Source of the DNA: Shinella zoogloeoides
GTDB lineage: Bacteria; Pseudomonadota; Alphaproteobacteria; Rhizobiales; Rhizobiaceae
Direction: 5' to 3'
DNA length: 64,000 nucleotides
NCBI RefSeq assembly: GCF_030733845.1
Contig: NZ_CP132311.1
Span: 2,421,501 to 2,485,500, forward strand
Positions 19,561 through 29,389 of this stretch are shown here, piece by piece (position 1 is the stretch's first letter; every line of letters begins with the position of its first letter). The position numbers and the translations under genes are program-made. Below the pieces are notes generated by a model. That model saw only the letters and a list, made by a program, of their open reading frames with translations, searched no databases and had not been told where the DNA came from.

Positions 19561-22367
19561 GCGCGTTCGCCTTCGCCTTTCCCGCCGTGCTGACGGCGCT
19601 GGTGCTGCTGCCGGTCATCTGGTGGCTGCTGCGCCTGACGCCGCCCAAGCCGCTCGCCGAAGTCTTTCCGCCCTTCGCCATCCTCGCCTCGATCATGAAG
19701 CGCGAGGAAACGCCGGCGCAGAGCCCCTGGTGGCTGACGCTGCTGCGCATGCTGATGGCCGCCGCCGTCATCTTCGCCATCGCCGATCCGGTCTTCAATC
19801 CGCGCACCAACACGCTGGCGAGCAGCGGCCCGCTGGCGCTCGTCCTCGACAACAGCTGGGCGTCGGCCACCGATTGGCAGCAGCGCGTCGACACCGCCTC
19901 CGCCTTGATCGACGACGCCGAGAGCCGCGACCTGCCGATCGCGCTGGTGCTGACGGCGGACCGCCAGCACGACGCCGTGCCGGTCGATGCCGCGACGGCG
20001 CGCAACCGCCTCGCCGCCGCCGAACCGCGCCCGCTGCCGGCCGATCGCGCGGCGGCCGTCGCGTCGCTGCGCACCGCGCTCGACGGCACTCCGCCCGGCA
20101 CCGTCGCCTTCCTCAGCGACGGCATGGCAAGCGGCGAGACCGACGAGACGGTTTCCGCCCTCCAGGCTCTCGGCCCCGCCGAATTCCGTCTGATCGAAGG
20201 CGATGGCGCTTCCGCCGTCGCCGTGACCTCCGCCACCAACGGCGCCGACGCGCTCTCCGTCACGCTCACCCGCCTCGATGGCGGCGCGGCGCGCGGCCTG
20301 CCGCTGACGGCGCACGATTCGCGCGGCCGGCCGATCGCCGCCGGCACCGCCGATTTCGCGGCCGGGGCGACCTCGACGACGGGGACGATCACCGCCCCCT
20401 TCGAGTTGCGCAACGATTTCGCCCGTATCACCGTGGACGGCCTTGCCAATGCCGGCGGCACCTATCTGCTCGACGACGGTTTCCGCCGCCGTCGCGTTGC
20501 CTTCCTCTCCGGCGAGGTGGTCGATGCCAGCCAGCCGCTGCTTTCGCCGCTGCATTATATCAACCGCGCGCTCGCGCCCTATGCCGACCTGATCGAGCCG
20601 AGCGTCGCCGACCTCTCGGTCGCCATCCCCGAACTGCTCGAACAGAACCCGTCCGTGCTGATCATGGCCGATATCGGCCGCTTGCCGGAAGATGTGCAAA
20701 GCGAGGTGCGGCGCTGGATCGAGGCGGGCGGCATGCTGATCCGCTTCGCCGGGCCGCGCCTTGCCGCCGCGCCCGCCGACGATCCGCTCGTGCCGGTCAT
20801 GCTGCGCAAGGGCGAGCGCGCGCTCGGCGGCGCGCTGTCCTGGTCCGAGCCGCAGCCGCTCTCGGCCTACCAGGCGGGCAGCCCCTTCTTCGGCATGCGC
20901 GCGCCGGAAAACATCCTGATCAAGCGCCAGGTGCTGGCCGAACCGACGCCGGACCTTGCCGAACGCACCTGGGCAAGCCTTGCCGACGGCACGCCGCTGG
21001 TCACGACCGGCCCGCTCGGCTCCGGCCGCATCGTGCTCTTCCACATCAGCGCGGAAACCGGCTGGTCCAACCTGCCGCTGTCGGGCGATTTCGTGGAAAT
21101 GCTCCGCCGCACCGTGCAGCTTTCGCGCGGCGGCGGCGTCTCCACCAGCGACGGCGAGCAGAGCCAGGGCCTGCCGCCCTACCGCCTGATGACCGCCAAC
21201 GGCACGCTGGCCGCCGCGACCGGCGAGGCAAAACCGCTTGCCGCCGCCGACGGCGCAAGGAAGGTCGCAAGCTTCGATAACCCGCCCGGCCTCTACGGCA
21301 CGGAGGACGGCTATGTCGCGCACAACCTCTTCCCGCCGGGCCACGAAATCCGCCCGCTCGCCGTCATGGACGGCGCGTCCGCCCTGCGCGAGCCGCTGGC
21401 CGGCAAGGAGACCTGGTCGCTGAAGCCGCATCTCTTAACCCTCGCCGCGCTCCTGCTGCTCGCCGACTGCGCCATCGTGCTCTTCATGGGCGGCGCCTTC
21501 GCCGCCGCCGCGCGGCGCGTGCCGAAGCGGAGCGCTACCGCCGCCGTGCTGCTGGCGCTGCTTGCCGGCGCGCTCGTGGCTATGCCGCCGGAAAGCCGGG
21601 CGGCCGATGAAAAGCCCGGCGACGAAACGATCCTGTCGCGGCTCGACACGACGCATCTCGCCTATGTCGTGACCGGCGAAAGCGAAGTGGACCGCATTTC
21701 CGAACGCGGCCTTGCCGGCCTCACGGATTTCCTGACCTATCGCACGACGCTGGAGCCCGGCGAACCGGTCGGCATCGATATTTCCAGGGACGAGCTTGCG
21801 CTCTATCCGATCATCTACTGGCCGGTGAGCGCCACGGCGGAGATGCCGTCGAGCGCCGCGATCAGCCGCATCGACGCCTATATGCGCAGCGGCGGCACCG
21901 TGCTGTTCGACACGCGCGACCAGTTCGTCTCGCTCGACGGCAATGCGACGAGCCCGAACACCGAGCGCCTGCAGGCGATCCTCGCCAATCTCGACATTCC
22001 GCCGCTGGAGCCGGTGCCGGCCGACCATGTCCTGACCAAGGCCTTCTACCTGCTCGCCAATTTCCCCGGTCGCTATGCCGGAAGCCCGCTCTGGGTGGAA
22101 GCCGAGCTCGACCGCACCGAGGATCCCTCGCGCCCGGCCCGCGCCGGCGACGGCGTCTCGCCGATCATGATCACCGGCAACGACTTTGCCGGCGCCTGGG
22201 CGGTGGACGCCAACGGCATGGCGCTCCTGCCCACCGTGCCGCCGGACGAGGTGCAGCGCGACCACGCCTTCCGCTCCGGCGTCAACATCATGATGTACAT
22301 GCTCACCGGCAACTACAAGGCGGACCAGGTGCATGTGCCCGCCCTCCTCGAACGGCTGGGGCAGTGA
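19557..22367 (+). CDS. BatA-like/DUF4159 membrane protein
   Basis: 936 aa. The N-terminus is BatA-like, with two membrane helices (residues about 5-23 and 60-80) around PPKPLAEVFPPFAIL. A VWA-like region follows (LVLDNSWASATDWQQRV). Further helices near residues 625-680 precede a C-terminal DUF4159 domain (DTTHLAYVV, GIDISRDELALYPIIYWPV, FDTRDQF). The large middle part probably lies in the periplasm. It overlaps DUF58 by 4 bases. In MoxR operons of this type the proteins are thought to form a membrane-bound chaperone or envelope-stress system; that is inference here. Confidence 0.88.
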   Translation: MSAFAFAFPAVLTALVLLPVIWWLLRLTPPKPLAEVFPPFAILASIMKREETPAQSPWWLTLLRMLMAAAVIFAIADPVFNPRTNTLASSGPLALVLDNSWASATDWQQRVDTASALIDDAESRDLPIALVLTADRQHDAVPVDAATARNRLAAAEPRPLPADRAAAVASLRTALDGTPPGTVAFLSDGMASGETDETVSALQALGPAEFRLIEGDGASAVAVTSATNGADALSVTLTRLDGGAARGLPLTAHDSRGRPIAAGTADFAAGATSTTGTITAPFELRNDFARITVDGLANAGGTYLLDDGFRRRRVAFLSGEVVDASQPLLSPLHYINRALAPYADLIEPSVADLSVAIPELLEQNPSVLIMADIGRLPEDVQSEVRRWIEAGGMLIRFAGPRLAAAPADDPLVPVMLRKGERALGGALSWSEPQPLSAYQAGSPFFGMRAPENILIKRQVLAEPTPDLAERTWASLADGTPLVTTGPLGSGRIVLFHISAETGWSNLPLSGDFVEMLRRTVQLSRGGGVSTSDGEQSQGLPPYRLMTANGTLAAATGEAKPLAAADGARKVASFDNPPGLYGTEDGYVAHNLFPPGHEIRPLAVMDGASALREPLAGKETWSLKPHLLTLAALLLLADCAIVLFMGGAFAAAARRVPKRSATAAVLLALLAGALVAMPPESRAADEKPGDETILSRLDTTHLAYVVTGESEVDRISERGLAGLTDFLTYRTTLEPGEPVGIDISRDELALYPIIYWPVSATAEMPSSAAISRIDAYMRSGGTVLFDTRDQFVSLDGNATSPNTERLQAILANLDIPPLEPVPADHVLTKAFYLLANFPGRYAGSPLWVEAELDRTEDPSRPARAGDGVSPIMITGNDFAGAWAVDANGMALLPTVPPDEVQRDHAFRSGVNIMMYMLTGNYKADQVHVPALLERLGQ

Positions 22368-22368
22368 C

Positions 22369-24441
22369 ATGACGCTTCAATTCTCCCCCTTCCTGCCGTG
22401 GATCGCCATCGCCGTCATCGGCCTTGCCGGGCTTGCGCTTGCCGCCCTCGGCTTCTGGCGGGGCCTGCGCGGCTCCGTCATCCGCGCGCTGGCGCTCGCC
22501 CTGCTGGTGTTCGCCCTCGCCAATCCGGTCTTCCTTCAGGAGGACCGCGAGGCGCTGTCGACCGTCGTGCCCGTCATCGTCGACCGCAGCCAGAGCCAGG
22601 ACAACGAGGAGCGCACGGCGCAGACCAATGCCGCGCTGGAAGGCCTCAAGGAACGGTTCGCGCGCTATCCGCGCATCGAGCCGCGCATCGTGGAGGCCGG
22701 TGACGACGGCACCTCCGACACGCCGTCCACCCGGCTTTTCGACGCCCTGAATTCCGCGATCGCCGACGTGCCGCGCTCGCGCGTCGGCGGCGCGATCCTG
22801 ATCACCGACGGCCAGGTGCACGACATCCCGGAAGCCTCCGCCTTTTCAAGCTTCGACGCCCCGGTGCATGCCCTCGTCACCGGCCGGCCGGACGAATTCG
22901 ACCGCCGCATCGAGGTCGTCAGCGCGCCGCGCTTCGGCATCGTCGGCGAACCGCAGGAGCTGAAATTCCGCGTGGTGGACGACGGCACCGGCCCGGACGA
23001 GCCCGCCCGCGTGACCATCCGCCTCAACGGCAACGAGATCGCCTCGGAGATCGCCCAGCCCGGCACCGAGCAGCCGCTGCGCTTCACCGTGCCGCGCGGC
23101 GGCAACAACATCCTGGAATTCGAGGTCGCGCCGGTCGAGGGCGAGATCACCACGGCGAACAACCGCGCCGTCCACGTCATCGAGGGCATCCGCGAGAACC
23201 TGCGCGTGCTGCTCGTCTCGGGCGAGCCGCATGCCGGCGAGCGGGCCTGGCGCAACCTTCTAAAGTCCGACACGGCCATCGACCTCGTGCACTTCACCAT
23301 CCTGCGCCCGCCGGAAAAGCAGGATGGCACGCCGATCAACGAACTGTCGCTGATCGCCTTCCCGACACGCGAGCTTTTCGTCGACAAGATCAACGAGTTC
23401 GACCTCATCATCTTCGACCGCTACCAGCACCGCGGCGTGCTGCCGATCCTCTACTACGACAATATCGCGCAATATGTGGAGAACGGCGGCGCGCTGCTGA
23501 TCGCGGCGGGGCCTGAGCATGCGGGCAACGATTCCATCGCCAGCACGCCGCTCTCCGTCGTGCTGCCGGCAACGCCCACCGGCGCCATGAACGAGGCCCC
23601 CTTCTATCCCCGCCTTTCCGAGCAGGGCCGTAAGCACCCCGTCACACGCGGCCTCGAAGGCGCGGGCGAGGAGCCGCCGCATTGGGGTCGCTGGTTCCGC
23701 ACCGTGGACGTGCAGCGTCCGCAGGGCAATGTCGTGATGGAGGCCAATGACGGCAAGCCGCTGCTCGTGCTGAACCGCGCCGGCAAGGGGCGTGTCGCCA
23801 TGCTGCTCTCCGACCAGGGCTGGCTCTGGGCGCGCGGTTTCGAGGGCGGCGGCCCGCATGTCTCGCTCTACCGGCGCACCGCGCACTGGCTGATGCAGGA
23901 GCCCGCACTTGAAGAAGAAGCGCTGACCGCCCGCACCTTCGGCCGCACGCTGCAGATCAACCGCCAGACGATCGGCGACGCACCGGGCGAAGCGACGCTG
24001 AAGCTGCCGTCCGGCGAGACGCGGCAGGTGGCGCTGAGCGAAGCCGAACCCGGCCTCTATCGCGCCGAGGTGCAGACCACGGAGACCGGCCTCTACGAGA
24101 TCACCAACGACGATCTCAGCGCCCTCGTCCATGTAGGCGCGGTCGATGCGCCGGAATTCAAGGCAACGATCTCGACCACAGAGACGCTGGAGCCGCTTGC
24201 GGACGCCACGAAGGGTACCGTCCGCCGGCTGGTCGCCGAGAGCGGCGAGGCCATCTCCCTGCCCCCACTGCTGCCGGTCTCCGGCCAGGTGCGCACGGTG
24301 GATGAAAACCGCCTGTCGCTACGCATGACGGACGAGACCGTGCTGAAGGGCATCAACTCGCTGCCGCTCTTTGCCGGCTTTGCCGGTGTCGGCCTGCTGC
24401 TGCTCGCCTTCTCGGCCATGTGGTATCGCGAAGGGCGTTGA
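22369..24441 (+). CDS. VWA-like/glutamine amidotransferase-like membrane protein of the MoxR operon
   Basis: 690 aa from the ATG at 22369, one base after the previous stop. Two N-terminal helices (about 8-30 and 37-57) are followed by a VWA-like segment (VVPVIVDRSQSQDNEER, GGAILITDGQVHD), a CARDB-like beta region, and a class I amidotransferase-like fold without visible catalytic Cys (LLIAAGPEHAGNDS). A final helix (LFAGFAGVGLLLLAFSAMWY) anchors the C-terminus, leaving YREGR in the cytoplasm. It is the last gene of the operon. Confidence 0.85.
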   Translation: MTLQFSPFLPWIAIAVIGLAGLALAALGFWRGLRGSVIRALALALLVFALANPVFLQEDREALSTVVPVIVDRSQSQDNEERTAQTNAALEGLKERFARYPRIEPRIVEAGDDGTSDTPSTRLFDALNSAIADVPRSRVGGAILITDGQVHDIPEASAFSSFDAPVHALVTGRPDEFDRRIEVVSAPRFGIVGEPQELKFRVVDDGTGPDEPARVTIRLNGNEIASEIAQPGTEQPLRFTVPRGGNNILEFEVAPVEGEITTANNRAVHVIEGIRENLRVLLVSGEPHAGERAWRNLLKSDTAIDLVHFTILRPPEKQDGTPINELSLIAFPTRELFVDKINEFDLIIFDRYQHRGVLPILYYDNIAQYVENGGALLIAAGPEHAGNDSIASTPLSVVLPATPTGAMNEAPFYPRLSEQGRKHPVTRGLEGAGEEPPHWGRWFRTVDVQRPQGNVVMEANDGKPLLVLNRAGKGRVAMLLSDQGWLWARGFEGGGPHVSLYRRTAHWLMQEPALEEEALTARTFGRTLQINRQTIGDAPGEATLKLPSGETRQVALSEAEPGLYRAEVQTTETGLYEITNDDLSALVHVGAVDAPEFKATISTTETLEPLADATKGTVRRLVAESGEAISLPPLLPVSGQVRTVDENRLSLRMTDETVLKGINSLPLFAGFAGVGLLLLAFSAMWYREGR

Positions 24442-24618
24442 CCTTTCTTCAGCGATTCGGCTAATCTTTCCGCACGGCCGGAGGCGGCCGGCAGACCCGC
24501 GCCTTTCCAAGGCATGGCGAACGCCTCCAGAACAACCTTTCTCCACCGTTCATCGTTGGGCGAAGGCGTCGGCAATGCGGGCACTGACGGGGACTTCGCC
24601 GGAACGAAAGGAACGGAC

Positions 24619-25155
24619 ATGCGCGATTTTCGCGATGCCAAGGCCATGGCGAAAGCCATGCGGGAAACGCTGGCCACCCGCAACATCGACCTCTCCCACA
24701 GTGAAGCGCTCGAAATCGTCGCCCGCCAGTTCGGCGTGGAGACATGGAACATCCTCTCGGCAAAGATCGAGGAGAAGCCGCCGGAAACTGGCATCGCCTT
24801 CGAGCAGGCGGTACCCATCGTGCGCATCTTCGACGTGGCGAAGGCGCACGAATTCTACCTCGGCTTCCTCGGCTTCTCGGTCGATTGGGAGCACCGCTAC
24901 GGCGACAATTTCCCGCTCTACACGCAGGTCTCGCGCGGCGGGCTGCGCCTGCATCTTTCCGAACATGCGGGCGACGCCACGCCCGGCGGCTGCTCGGTCG
25001 TCTACATGAAGGGCATCCGTGCTTTCCAGAAGGAACTGATCGGCAAGAACTACCGCTACATGAAGCCGGGGCTGGAAGATGAAGGCTCGCGGCTGGAAGT
25101 GGAGGTAATCGATCCCTTCCAGAACCGCCTTCGCTTCATGGAATTGAAGGACTGA
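24619..25155 (+). CDS. glyoxalase/bleomycin-resistance superfamily protein with N-terminal helper domain
   Basis: 178 aa. Residues 1-50 (DAKAMAKAMRETLATRNIDLSHSEALEIVA in parts) form the short helical domain often fused to this VOC subgroup. Residues 55-175 resemble bleomycin-binding proteins: VPIVRIFDVAKAHEFYLGFLGFSVDWEHR and EVIDPFQNRLRFME. ATG 24619 follows AAAGGAACGGAC; an earlier in-frame ATG (24514) lacks such a site. Substrate unknown. Confidence 0.82.
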   Translation: MRDFRDAKAMAKAMRETLATRNIDLSHSEALEIVARQFGVETWNILSAKIEEKPPETGIAFEQAVPIVRIFDVAKAHEFYLGFLGFSVDWEHRYGDNFPLYTQVSRGGLRLHLSEHAGDATPGGCSVVYMKGIRAFQKELIGKNYRYMKPGLEDEGSRLEVEVIDPFQNRLRFMELKD

Positions 25156-25160
25156 AGCGC

Positions 25161-25301
25161 TGCCCCTCATCCGGCCTGCCGGCCACCTTCTCCCCGCAAG
25201 CGGGGAGAAGGAGATATGCCGCACCGGCTTCCTCATTCCTCGACGCTGCGTGAGGCACGTTCCCTCTCCCGCTTGCGGGGAGAGGGTTAGGGTGAGGGGC
25301 A
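25161..25301. repeat. rhizobial palindromic intergenic repeat
   Basis: An imperfect long palindrome: TGCCCCTCA (25161-25169) pairs with TGAGGGGCA (25293-25301). Inside are two sub-hairpins, CTTCTCCCCGC-aa-GCGGGGAGAAG and CCTCTCCCGC-tt-GCGGGGAGAGG. It lies between convergent genes and may act as a terminator. Similar elements occur at 36271-36411 and 54130-54287. Confidence 0.75.
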
Positions 25302-25318
25302 AATTCAACAGGGAAACG

Positions 25319-25843
25319 TTACCGCTCTTCCGACCCGCCATCCCGCCAGGCGATGACGCCCTTCAGCCGTTCGTGCGTGTCTTCAGCAAAAGGCATGACC
25401 AGCACGCGGGCCGGATCGACCGGTCCGGGGAAGGCAAGCGCGTTCCACGCCACCTTCTCGAAACCGAGCGGCGCGTAATAGGGCGGGTCGCCGACGAGCA
25501 CGACGGCCTCGGAGCCCTTGCGCTTGGCGGCCGCGCAGGCGATGCGCAACAGTTCCCGGCCGATGCCCCGGTTCTTGTGCGAGGGCCGCACGGCGAGCGG
25601 GCCGAGAAGATGCGCCTTCACGCCGCCGGCCATGACGGGCGTCATGCGCACCGAGGCGATCGTCTCGCCGTCATCCGTGCAGACGAAGGACAGCGACAGG
25701 TCGTGCGGCCCCTGCTCGCGGATACGGGCGGCCGCGCGAACGTGCCGGCCGGGGCCGAAGGCTTCTTCGTTGATGTGTTCGATGGCGGCGTCGTGGGAGG
25801 CATCTTCCGTCAGGTAGACGATGTCGTGCTTGAGCATGTTCAT
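25319..25843 (-). CDS. GNAT-family N-acetyltransferase
   Basis: 174 aa. The acetyl-CoA-binding motif A is LLGPLAVRPSHKNRGIGREL (pattern R/Q-x2-G-x-G/A visible as KNRGIGR), followed by VLVGDPPYYAPLGFEKV. This is the YhbS-like branch of GNAT enzymes; the acceptor substrate cannot be predicted. It converges on the glyoxalase-like gene, with the palindromic repeat between them. Confidence 0.85.
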   Translation of the reverse strand: MNMLKHDIVYLTEDASHDAAIEHINEEAFGPGRHVRAAARIREQGPHDLSLSFVCTDDGETIASVRMTPVMAGGVKAHLLGPLAVRPSHKNRGIGRELLRIACAAAKRKGSEAVVLVGDPPYYAPLGFEKVAWNALAFPGPVDPARVLVMPFAEDTHERLKGVIAWRDGGSEER

Positions 25844-26122
25844 GAATCAGGGAACCGGATACGAGCTATGGATGCGGGTTATCGCGCCGCCGAGGGGGCG
25901 CAGCATGAGCATCAGCGTCGTCGTGGGTTTCCCGTATGGAACATGGTCGGTCGTCTTCCTGGCCGGCAGAAGCGCCGGTGCTGATCTGCGCGGATAGCAG
26001 AAATTTTCCTTCTGTCAAAGAGCAAAACGCACTGTTCACCAAAAAGCGCCTATCAAGCCCCCGCCCATGCGCTATCTATGACCGCAGGTCAAGGCCGTGG
26101 ACGGCGGCGAAAGGAGACAATC

Positions 26123-27109
26123 ATGGGCATGCTCGTTGATGGCGTCTGGCACGACGTCTGGTACGATACGAAAGCGACGAAGGGCCATTTCAAGCGCGCG
26201 GCCTCGCAGTTCCGCAACTGGATCACCCCGGACGGCACCCCCGGCCCGACCGGCGAAGGCGGCTTTGCCGCGGAGGCCGGCCGCTACCACCTCTACGTCT
26301 CCTACGCCTGTCCCTGGGCGCACCGCACGCTGATCTTCCGCAAGCTGAAGAAGCTGGAAGACCTCATCACCGTCTCGGTGGTCGATCCGCTGATGCTGTC
26401 GAAGGGCTGGGAGTTCAAGGGCGAGAACGGCGGCACGCTCGATCCGCTGTTCGGTGCCGCCGCGCTCTATGAGGTCTACCTGAAGGCCGATCCGCATTAT
26501 TCCGGCCGCGTCACCGTTCCGGTGCTGTGGGATAAGAAGCAGAACCGTATGGTCTCGAACGAATCGGCCGAGATCATCCGCATGTTCAACACCGCCTTCG
26601 ACGACCTCACCGGTTCGCGCGACGATTTCTACCCGGAAATCCTGCGCGCCGAGATCGACGCGCTGAACGACAGCATCTACGACACCGTCAACAACGGCGT
26701 CTACAAGGCCGGTTTCGCGACGACGCAGGACGCTTACGAGGGCAGCGTCACGAAGCTGTTCGAGATGCTGGACAGCCTGGAAGAGCGGCTTGCGGCGAAG
26801 CGCTATCTTACGGGAGACCGCATCACCGAGGCCGACTGGCGCCTCTTCACGACGCTGGTGCGCTTCGATCCCGTCTATGTCGGCCACTTCAAATGCAACA
26901 TCCGCCGCATCGCCGACTACCCGAACCTCTACGGCTACCTGCGCGAGCTCTACCAGATACCGGGCATCGCCGGGACGGTGAACATGCGCCACATCAAGGA
27001 GCACTATTACCGCAGCCACGTCACGATCAACCCGACGGGCATCGTGCCGGTCGGCCCTGAGATCGATCTTGCCGCCCCGCACGGCCGGGAGCGTTTGAAG
27101 GCCGCCTGA
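26123..27109 (+). CDS. glutathionyl-hydroquinone reductase (Xi-class glutathione transferase)
   Basis: 328 aa. The catalytic motif is C63-PWAHR, the Xi-class signature, set in YHLYVSYACPWAHRTL. The C-terminal all-helical domain contains GDRITEADWRLFTTLVRFD and a final MRHIKEHYYRSHVTINPTGI. The enzyme reduces glutathionyl-hydroquinones to hydroquinones in the cytoplasm (YqjG/PcpF family). The ribosome-binding site AAAGGAGA is strong. It converges with the Nudix gene, 2 bases between the stops. Confidence 0.92.
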   Translation: MGMLVDGVWHDVWYDTKATKGHFKRAASQFRNWITPDGTPGPTGEGGFAAEAGRYHLYVSYACPWAHRTLIFRKLKKLEDLITVSVVDPLMLSKGWEFKGENGGTLDPLFGAAALYEVYLKADPHYSGRVTVPVLWDKKQNRMVSNESAEIIRMFNTAFDDLTGSRDDFYPEILRAEIDALNDSIYDTVNNGVYKAGFATTQDAYEGSVTKLFEMLDSLEERLAAKRYLTGDRITEADWRLFTTLVRFDPVYVGHFKCNIRRIADYPNLYGYLRELYQIPGIAGTVNMRHIKEHYYRSHVTINPTGIVPVGPEIDLAAPHGRERLKAA

Positions 27110-27111
27110 TC

Positions 27112-27612
27112 CTACCAGAAATCCGCGAAGGCCGACCGGCCGGCAAGTTCCTCCAGCCGTCGGTGGGTCGCGGCGGTCGTCGCGACAGGCAGGGCGTCGA
27201 GTGCGAAGAAACCCGCCTCGACGATTTCCCGGTCCTTGAGGCGCGGCGCCGTCTGCGTGACCGCGTCACAGCGGTAGAGCAGCACATGGTCGCGCCTGCT
27301 GGTCTGCCGGTTGAAATAGATATGGATGAGCCGCGGCGGCGCGCCGATGGCAAGGTTGCCTTCCTCGCGCATCTCCTTGGCAAGCGCCTCCAGCGCCGTC
27401 TCGCCGCGCTCGACGCCGCCGCCCGGCAGATGCCAGCCCGGCACGTAGCTGTGGCGCACGAGGAAGATGCGGCCGGCCTCGTCGAAACAGGCGGCCCGCA
27501 CGCCCATCGTCATGCCGCGCGACAGCGCGAAATAGCCGTGCAGCATCCGCGTTGCGAACCGCACCAGCGGGCTTTTCTTCGGCGGGGCGTCGCTCGGCAT
27601 GTTCTCATCCAT
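27112..27612 (-). CDS. Nudix hydrolase
   Basis: 166 aa from the ATG at 27612. The Nudix box is a good match to GX5EX7REUXEEXGU: GGGVERGETALEALAKEMREEGNL (given in parts: GGGVERGE and REEGNL). Substrate not predictable. ATGs at 27666, 27612 and 27603 are in frame and none has a strong Shine-Dalgarno, so the start is uncertain. A long, flexible N-terminus rich in Pro and Lys (DAPPKKSPLV) precedes the fold. Confidence 0.82.
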   Translation of the reverse strand: MDENMPSDAPPKKSPLVRFATRMLHGYFALSRGMTMGVRAACFDEAGRIFLVRHSYVPGWHLPGGGVERGETALEALAKEMREEGNLAIGAPPRLIHIYFNRQTSRRDHVLLYRCDAVTQTAPRLKDREIVEAGFFALDALPVATTAATHRRLEELAGRSAFADFW

Positions 27613-27722
27613 CGCTGCACTTCGCCGGAACCTTTCGGCCAAATCAAGGCTTGGTGCCGCAAACAACCAGGAATATCCACGCCTTGCGTTTCCCTTGGCG
27701 GTCTTATGTTCTAAGGAGGGGT

Positions 27723-28625
27723 ATGTTCAGACTTGCCCATATATCGGACGTCCATCTCGGGCCGCTGCCGGCCCTCACCTTTCTGGAGCTGTTTTCCAAG
27801 CGCATCACCGGCTTCGTGAACTGGCATCGGAACCGTCGCCGGCACCTGTTCACCAACACGCTCGACCTCGTGCTTGATGACATCGAACGGCAGAACCCCG
27901 ATCATCTCGCCATCACCGGAGACTTCGTGAACCTTGCGACCGGGCTGGAGATCGCCGCGGTGAAACACTGGCTGCCGGAGGCCGGACCGCCGGAAGACGT
28001 CTCCATCGTGCCGGGCAACCACGACGCCTATGTGCGCGGCGCCTACGAGAAATCGACGCGCGCCTGGTATCCCTATATGCGCGGCGACGCGGCCCCCGCC
28101 GAATGGCAGGAGGACATGCACGTCTTTCCCTATCTGCGGGTGCGCGGCCAGGTGGCGATCATCGGCTGCTCGACCGCCGTCGCGACGCCGCCCTTCGCCG
28201 CCTCGGGCTATTTCGGCAGCCGGCAGGCCCGCGAGGCGGTGAACATGCTGCGCGCCGCCGGCGAGGCCGGTCTCTTCCGCGTCGTCCTCATCCATCACCC
28301 GCCGATCCGCGGTGCGACCTCCTTCCACAAGCGCATGATCGGCATCCGCCGCTTCGCCGCGACGATCTCCACCGGCGGCGCGGAGCTCGTTCTGCACGGC
28401 CACACCCATCTCGACACCGTGCATTGGCTGCCGGGCCAGACGAAGCCGGTACCGGTCGTCGGCATCGCCTCCGCCTCGCAGGGGCCGGGCGGGCACAAGC
28501 CGCCGGCGGGCTACAATCTCTTCTCGATTTCCGGCGCACCGGGAAACTGGGAGATCCTGCGCGAGCGCCATGCCCTGACGCCTGATGGCGCCGCGCTGGC
28601 GCTTGCCGAGACGACACGTTTCTAA
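27723..28625 (+). CDS. calcineurin-like metallophosphoesterase
   Basis: 300 aa. The two-metal site is complete: D9-x-H11 (HISDVHLG), G-D67 (AITGDFVN), GNH100-D (VPGNHDAY), HH (LIHHPP) and GHTH (LHGHTHLD). The protein resembles the 3',5'-cyclic-nucleotide or DNA-repair-type phosphodiesterases of class III; substrate unknown. AAGGAGGGGT directly before the ATG is near-optimal. Confidence 0.9.
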   Translation: MFRLAHISDVHLGPLPALTFLELFSKRITGFVNWHRNRRRHLFTNTLDLVLDDIERQNPDHLAITGDFVNLATGLEIAAVKHWLPEAGPPEDVSIVPGNHDAYVRGAYEKSTRAWYPYMRGDAAPAEWQEDMHVFPYLRVRGQVAIIGCSTAVATPPFAASGYFGSRQAREAVNMLRAAGEAGLFRVVLIHHPPIRGATSFHKRMIGIRRFAATISTGGAELVLHGHTHLDTVHWLPGQTKPVPVVGIASASQGPGGHKPPAGYNLFSISGAPGNWEILRERHALTPDGAALALAETTRF

Positions 28626-28756
28626 AAGCACCCGCGAATAAATCCCCCGCTCCATCCGTACCATTTCCCTAGAGCGGCCTGCCCCGGCGAACACCCTGCG
28701 CCGGCCGTTCGAAGACGGCCAGCGCCCGGCAGATGATCCGATCGAGAGGGAATCCC

Positions 28757-29389
28757 ATGACCATGCTCCGCCACACCATGCTGCTTTCATTCTGCGCCGC
28801 CGTCTCGCTGACGGCGCTTGTCCCCGCGAGGGCCGCCGATTCCGATACGACCACGCCGCCGGTCGCCACCGAGACGACGACGACCTGCACCGACGGCAAG
28901 ATCTGGAACGAGGAAAAGAAGGAATGCCTCGCGCCCGAGGACATGAAACCGGCCGAAACGACACCGGCGGAAGGCACGCCGGCCGACGACAAGGCCAAGA
29001 CGGAAGAGCAGAAGAAGACCGAACGTGAGATCGACGACAAACTCTACGAGGCCGCGCGCGAATTCGCCTATGCCGGCCAGTACGAGAACGCGCTGCGCGC
29101 GCTGCGCACCGCATCCGATCAGGAAGACCCGCGCATCCTCAACTATCTCGGCTACAACACCCGCAAGCTTGGCAACATGGAACTCGGCATGCGCTACTAC
29201 AAGCGCGCGCTGCAGAAGGACGGGAACTACATCCTCGCCCGCTCCTATATGGGCCAGGCCCTGATCGAACAGGGCGACATCGAGGGTGCCCGCGTCCAGC
29301 TCGTCGAGATCCGCGACCGCGGCGGCGAGAACACCTGGGCCTATCGCGCGCTGCTGCAATCGCTCGGCGGCGAACGCGTCACCTACTAA
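28757..29389 (+). CDS. exported tetratricopeptide-repeat protein
   Basis: 210 aa. A signal peptide (residues 1-27, MTMLRHTMLLSFCAAVSLTA...ARAAD) leads to a Thr/Pro/Glu-rich low-complexity linker (about 28-90), then TPR units (YEAAREFAYAGQYENALRAL; ILNYLGYNTRKLGNMELGMR; YILARSYMGQALIEQGDIEG). Periplasmic scaffold by inference. It lies upstream of the ECF sigma gene, and a GC-rich hairpin without a T run follows its stop (29394-29429). Confidence 0.82.
   Translation: MTMLRHTMLLSFCAAVSLTALVPARAADSDTTTPPVATETTTTCTDGKIWNEEKKECLAPEDMKPAETTPAEGTPADDKAKTEEQKKTEREIDDKLYEAAREFAYAGQYENALRALRTASDQEDPRILNYLGYNTRKLGNMELGMRYYKRALQKDGNYILARSYMGQALIEQGDIEGARVQLVEIRDRGGENTWAYRALLQSLGGERVTY

Noticed and set aside
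19512..21431. 639-codon open frame antisense to the DUF4159 gene
   Set aside because: Shadow of the real coding strand. Composition is low in hydrophobic pattern and it has no ribosome-binding site. The same holds for similar long antisense frames over the ABC genes, trpE(G), leuA, fhs and the AAA gene.
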